Origin: Nocardiopsis alba DSM 43377
Lineage (GTDB): Bacteria > Actinomycetota > Actinomycetes > Streptosporangiales > Streptosporangiaceae
Assembly (NCBI RefSeq): GCF_000341225.1
Contig: NZ_ANAC01000007.1
Coordinates: 186,001 to 250,000, forward strand
Length of the DNA: 64,000 nucleotides
Reading direction: 5' to 3'
The first letter of the stretch is position 1. Every line of letters starts with the position of its first letter. Under the pieces are notes generated by a model. That model worked only from the letters and a program-made list of their open reading frames with translations, did no database searches and was not told the DNA's origin. The position numbers and the translations under genes were made by a program. Below are positions 61,630-64,000 of this stretch, piece by piece.

Positions 61630-63411
61630 ATGTCGTTCGCGCAGACAGTGCGCGGTGCGGCCGGTGCGATGGCCCAAGGGGCCGATCCGCGTCAGGCCGT
61701 CACCGACGCGGTCCAACAGGCCGCGGGCCAGATGTCCGGATCGGGCTCCCAAGGGTCCGGACAGGGCTCGGAGGGCGGACTCGACCCGCGCGACTTCATC
61801 GCCGCGCGGGAGCAGGGCACCTCCGTCGACACCCGCATCGAACAGAAGACCACCTCGCTGAACAACGCGGGCGAGGCGCTCAACCGCAGCTACTACGAGC
61901 GCGGCTCCGGCGGCCCCGTGCACGTCATCTGCCCGATGGTGATCCCCCGGGGACGCACCTTCGTCACGATGCTCCCCGCCATCGTCCTCATCGCCCTGGG
62001 CCTGGTGGGCACGGTCGCCGTCGTGGTTCCGGAGACGGTCACCCTGGGGAGCAACCCGCTGCTCCACCCCTTCTTCGGCCTCCACTACTGGCTCGTCACC
62101 CTCGCCGTCACCGCCTTCATGTGGTGGCGCCAGGGCATGGTGATGGTCCCCGAGGGCTGCCAGGCGATCGTCACCCGCTTCGGCAAGATGGAGAACCTCT
62201 TCCAGCCGGGTCGGGTCACTCTGCTCAACCCGTGGAAGCGCGTCTCCTACATCGTCAACACCACGCGCGAGTACCCCTTCAACGCCCCCATCCGCTCCGC
62301 CCCCACCAAGAGCGGCGTGCAGGCCTCCGTCGACCTGTTCGTGCAGTTCAAGATCGAGAACGCCACGGACTTCGTCTACACCCTGGGCGGCGTGCCCGGT
62401 TTCCAGGAGAAGCTCAACAACGCGATCTCCGAGACGACCCGGAGCCTCATCTACGAGCAGGAGGCCTCGGCGATCTACGACATGGTCGGCGAGTCCACCC
62501 ACGGTCTCCTGGAGGCCCTCAACCGGCAGTTCAGCGGGATCGTCGTCCTCACCAGCGCGAACATCACCCACGCCGAGCCCTCCAGCCAGGAGTACCGGAT
62601 GGACCTGGCCGCCCCGGAGATGGTGCGGGTGGCCAAGGACGCCTACACGTTCGAGTACGAGCTGCAACTGCGCAAGGAACAGAACGAGGGTGACCTGAAC
62701 AAGGAGCTCGCCACCCTCAACGAGACCCTGTCGGCGATCCAGGCCGACATCGCCCAGTACCAGGCGCAGATGGACACCGCCCTGGAGCGCGAGACCAACC
62801 GGGCCCGTGCCCTGGCACGGCAGCGCTTCGTGGAGGCCGAGTCCGAGGCCAACGCCAACTCGGCGCTCCTCCAGGCCCAGGCCCTGGACATCCGCGCCGT
62901 CAGCGCGGCCGAGGCCCCGGAGATCCTCAACTACCGCTTCCGGGAGAACCTCCTGGACAAGCTGGAGGCGGTCGCCGACAGCCTGCCCCAGGTGCTGCGC
63001 ATCGGCTCCGGAGACGCGGCCAGCGTCGACTACCTGCGCATCGCCCAGGAGATCATCGGCCAGGCCGACACCGCCCTGTTCTCCGACGAGGACATGGCCG
63101 CGATCCGCGGTCGCCTCGGCGAGATCCAGGACCGGATCGCCCGGCGTCAGCAGGAGATCGAGGAGATCGTCGAGGGCGACTCCGAGGACGTCCGCGGCCC
63201 GGCCGCGGAGGACCCGGGCCAGGACCTGGTCGAGGAGATCCGCCAGTCGGTGAGCGACGACGCCATCGACGAGCGTCTGTCCGAGGCCGCTCAGGAGGAC
63301 GCCGAGGCCGACGCCTCCGCCCTCCCGTCCCCCGACACCACGCCGCAGAACCCGCAGGACCCGCCGTTGCCCCCGTGGGCGCAGGGCGGCCAGAACCCGG
63401 GAGGTCAGTAG
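61630..63411 (+). CDS. SPFH/Band-7 domain membrane protein
   Basis: A 593-residue member of the stomatin/prohibitin/flotillin superfamily. Layout: Gly/Gln/Ser-rich start (~1-90), a loop-like double membrane segment (TMLPAIVLIALGLVGTVAVVV and HYWLVTLAVTAFMWW), the SPFH core (VPEGCQAIVTRFGKMENLFQPGRVTLLNPWKRV), a long coiled coil (KEQNEGDLNKELATLNETLSAIQADIAQYQAQM region) and an acidic, Pro-rich tail. Such proteins form large ring-shaped scaffolds in the membrane. ATG at 61630 has GGAG upstream. It is immediately followed by a second SPFH gene. Confidence 0.88.
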   Translation: MSFAQTVRGAAGAMAQGADPRQAVTDAVQQAAGQMSGSGSQGSGQGSEGGLDPRDFIAAREQGTSVDTRIEQKTTSLNNAGEALNRSYYERGSGGPVHVICPMVIPRGRTFVTMLPAIVLIALGLVGTVAVVVPETVTLGSNPLLHPFFGLHYWLVTLAVTAFMWWRQGMVMVPEGCQAIVTRFGKMENLFQPGRVTLLNPWKRVSYIVNTTREYPFNAPIRSAPTKSGVQASVDLFVQFKIENATDFVYTLGGVPGFQEKLNNAISETTRSLIYEQEASAIYDMVGESTHGLLEALNRQFSGIVVLTSANITHAEPSSQEYRMDLAAPEMVRVAKDAYTFEYELQLRKEQNEGDLNKELATLNETLSAIQADIAQYQAQMDTALERETNRARALARQRFVEAESEANANSALLQAQALDIRAVSAAEAPEILNYRFRENLLDKLEAVADSLPQVLRIGSGDAASVDYLRIAQEIIGQADTALFSDEDMAAIRGRLGEIQDRIARRQQEIEEIVEGDSEDVRGPAAEDPGQDLVEEIRQSVSDDAIDERLSEAAQEDAEADASALPSPDTTPQNPQDPPLPPWAQGGQNPGGQ

Positions 63412-64000
63412 ATGAGCGAGTCCTTCAACCCCGGTAGCGGCTCCAACATCAAGGAGTCCCTCGCCTCGTGGGGCGACCTCGCCGGCCTTCTACGGGGTGG
63501 AGACCAGGGGGCCATCGTCCCCGTCGTCATCCCGCGCGACAACCGGGGCCTGCGCTGGATGATCCTGGTCTGGTTCGGCCTGTTCGCGCTGCTCTCCGCG
63601 CTGGTCATGTCCATCCGCGTCGTGATCGGCGAGGGGCTGGGGGCCTCGTCCCTGTTGGCCGTGCCCACCCTGATCGTCGGTGTCCTCAGCGTGCTGGCCG
63701 CCGTCCTGTGGTGGTGGCGCGGATCGATCGTCGAGATCGAGGAGGGCACCACCGGCATCCTCACCAAGTACGGCGCCTACGCCAGGAGCATCGGCCCGGG
63801 CCGCCACTACCTGTGGCACCCGTGGGCCCGCGTCGACTTCGTGGTCGACACCCGTACGGAGATCCCCTACACGGCGCCGGTCCTGGCCTGCCCCACGCGG
63901 GAGAACGTGCCGCTGAAGTCGATCGAGTTCTTCCTGAAGTTCCGCATCGACGAGCCGTACGCGTTCGTGACCACCATCGGCGCGAGCAACTTCGACCTGG
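63412..64000 (+). CDS. SPFH-domain membrane protein, N-terminal part (3' end outside window)
   Basis: The ATG at 63412 directly follows the TAG of the previous gene, and the frame is open to the window end (196 codons). It begins SESFNPGSGSNIKESLASWGD, has two membrane segments (MILVWFGLFALLSALVMSI; LLAVPTLIVGVLSVLAAVLWWW), then an SPFH start (EEGTTGILTKYGAYARSIGPGRHYLW and TREIPYTAP-like segment). It shares the layout of the gene before it (IPRDNRGLRW versus IPRGRTF), so the two are tandem paralogues that may form a hetero-oligomer. Confidence 0.85.
   Translation, partial: MSESFNPGSGSNIKESLASWGDLAGLLRGGDQGAIVPVVIPRDNRGLRWMILVWFGLFALLSALVMSIRVVIGEGLGASSLLAVPTLIVGVLSVLAAVLWWWRGSIVEIEEGTTGILTKYGAYARSIGPGRHYLWHPWARVDFVVDTRTEIPYTAPVLACPTRENVPLKSIEFFLKFRIDEPYAFVTTIGASNFDL

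Overview
The window is very GC-rich, densely packed bacterial DNA with strongly G/C-biased third codon positions, many GTG starts and many start codons sitting just downstream of a TANNNT hexamer. Together with an actinobacterial-type LexA box, an nrdR-nrdJ pair, the nadD-rsfS-phosphatase block, a tuberculostearate-type methyl-branched lipid locus and sugar ABC importers without a local ATPase, this points to a filamentous actinobacterium. A Streptosporangiales/Nocardiopsaceae-like genome is my best guess, but it cannot be proven from sequence reading alone. I see no prophage, transposase, CRISPR array or integron; this is ordinary chromosome mixing core and niche-specific genes.

Layout. 1-5.5 kb: the end of obgE, then proB and proA of proline synthesis, separated by a hydrolase, an SDR and a solitary PemK/MazF-like gene. 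5.9-6.8 kb: a secreted repeat protein. 7.0-16.0 kb: a catabolic island with an SDR, an enoyl-CoA hydratase, RidA, a PaaX-type regulator, an acyl-CoA dehydrogenase, an aryl-CoA ligase, a fused monooxygenase/ene-reductase and a kynurenine-formamidase-like hydrolase. It best fits CoA-dependent aerobic degradation of 2-aminobenzoate (anthranilate), possibly fed by kynurenine. 16.1-19.2 kb: an M48 protease and nadD-rsfS-phosphatase. 19.3-25.8 kb: tRNA-Ala, small accessory genes, an epoxide hydrolase and an amidinotransferase-fold enzyme. 23.1-29.2 kb: an alpha-glucoside system (GH13 glucosidase, LacI regulator, ABC importer). 29.2-33.1 kb: a lactate-oxidase-family flavoenzyme and an ABC exporter with a divergent TetR.

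33.1-41.7 kb: a divergent GroES-like protein, two more identical tRNA-Ala genes, Nudix, ArsR-SRPBCC, a DinG-like helicase, conserved hypotheticals and murI. 41.9-45.4 kb: tmsA-tmsB for 10-methyl fatty acids plus an unknown third gene. 45.5-49.0 kb: a second sugar importer whose two permeases are separated by an opposite-strand gene. 49.1-56.0 kb: an acyl-CoA ligase, leuS, two paired membrane proteins and a lipoprotein hydrolase. 56.1-60.9 kb: lexA facing nrdR-nrdJ, with visible LexA and NrdR sites. 61.1-64.0 kb: a small membrane protein and two tandem SPFH-domain membrane proteins, the last running off the end.

The most interesting items are the anthranilate-type CoA island with its candidate operators, the window-wide TANNNT-N6-start signature of leaderless mRNAs, the opposite-strand gene inside an ABC operon, the tandem SPFH pair, and the third gene of the tms locus. 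All functions are inferred from motifs and context by eye; no database search was run.
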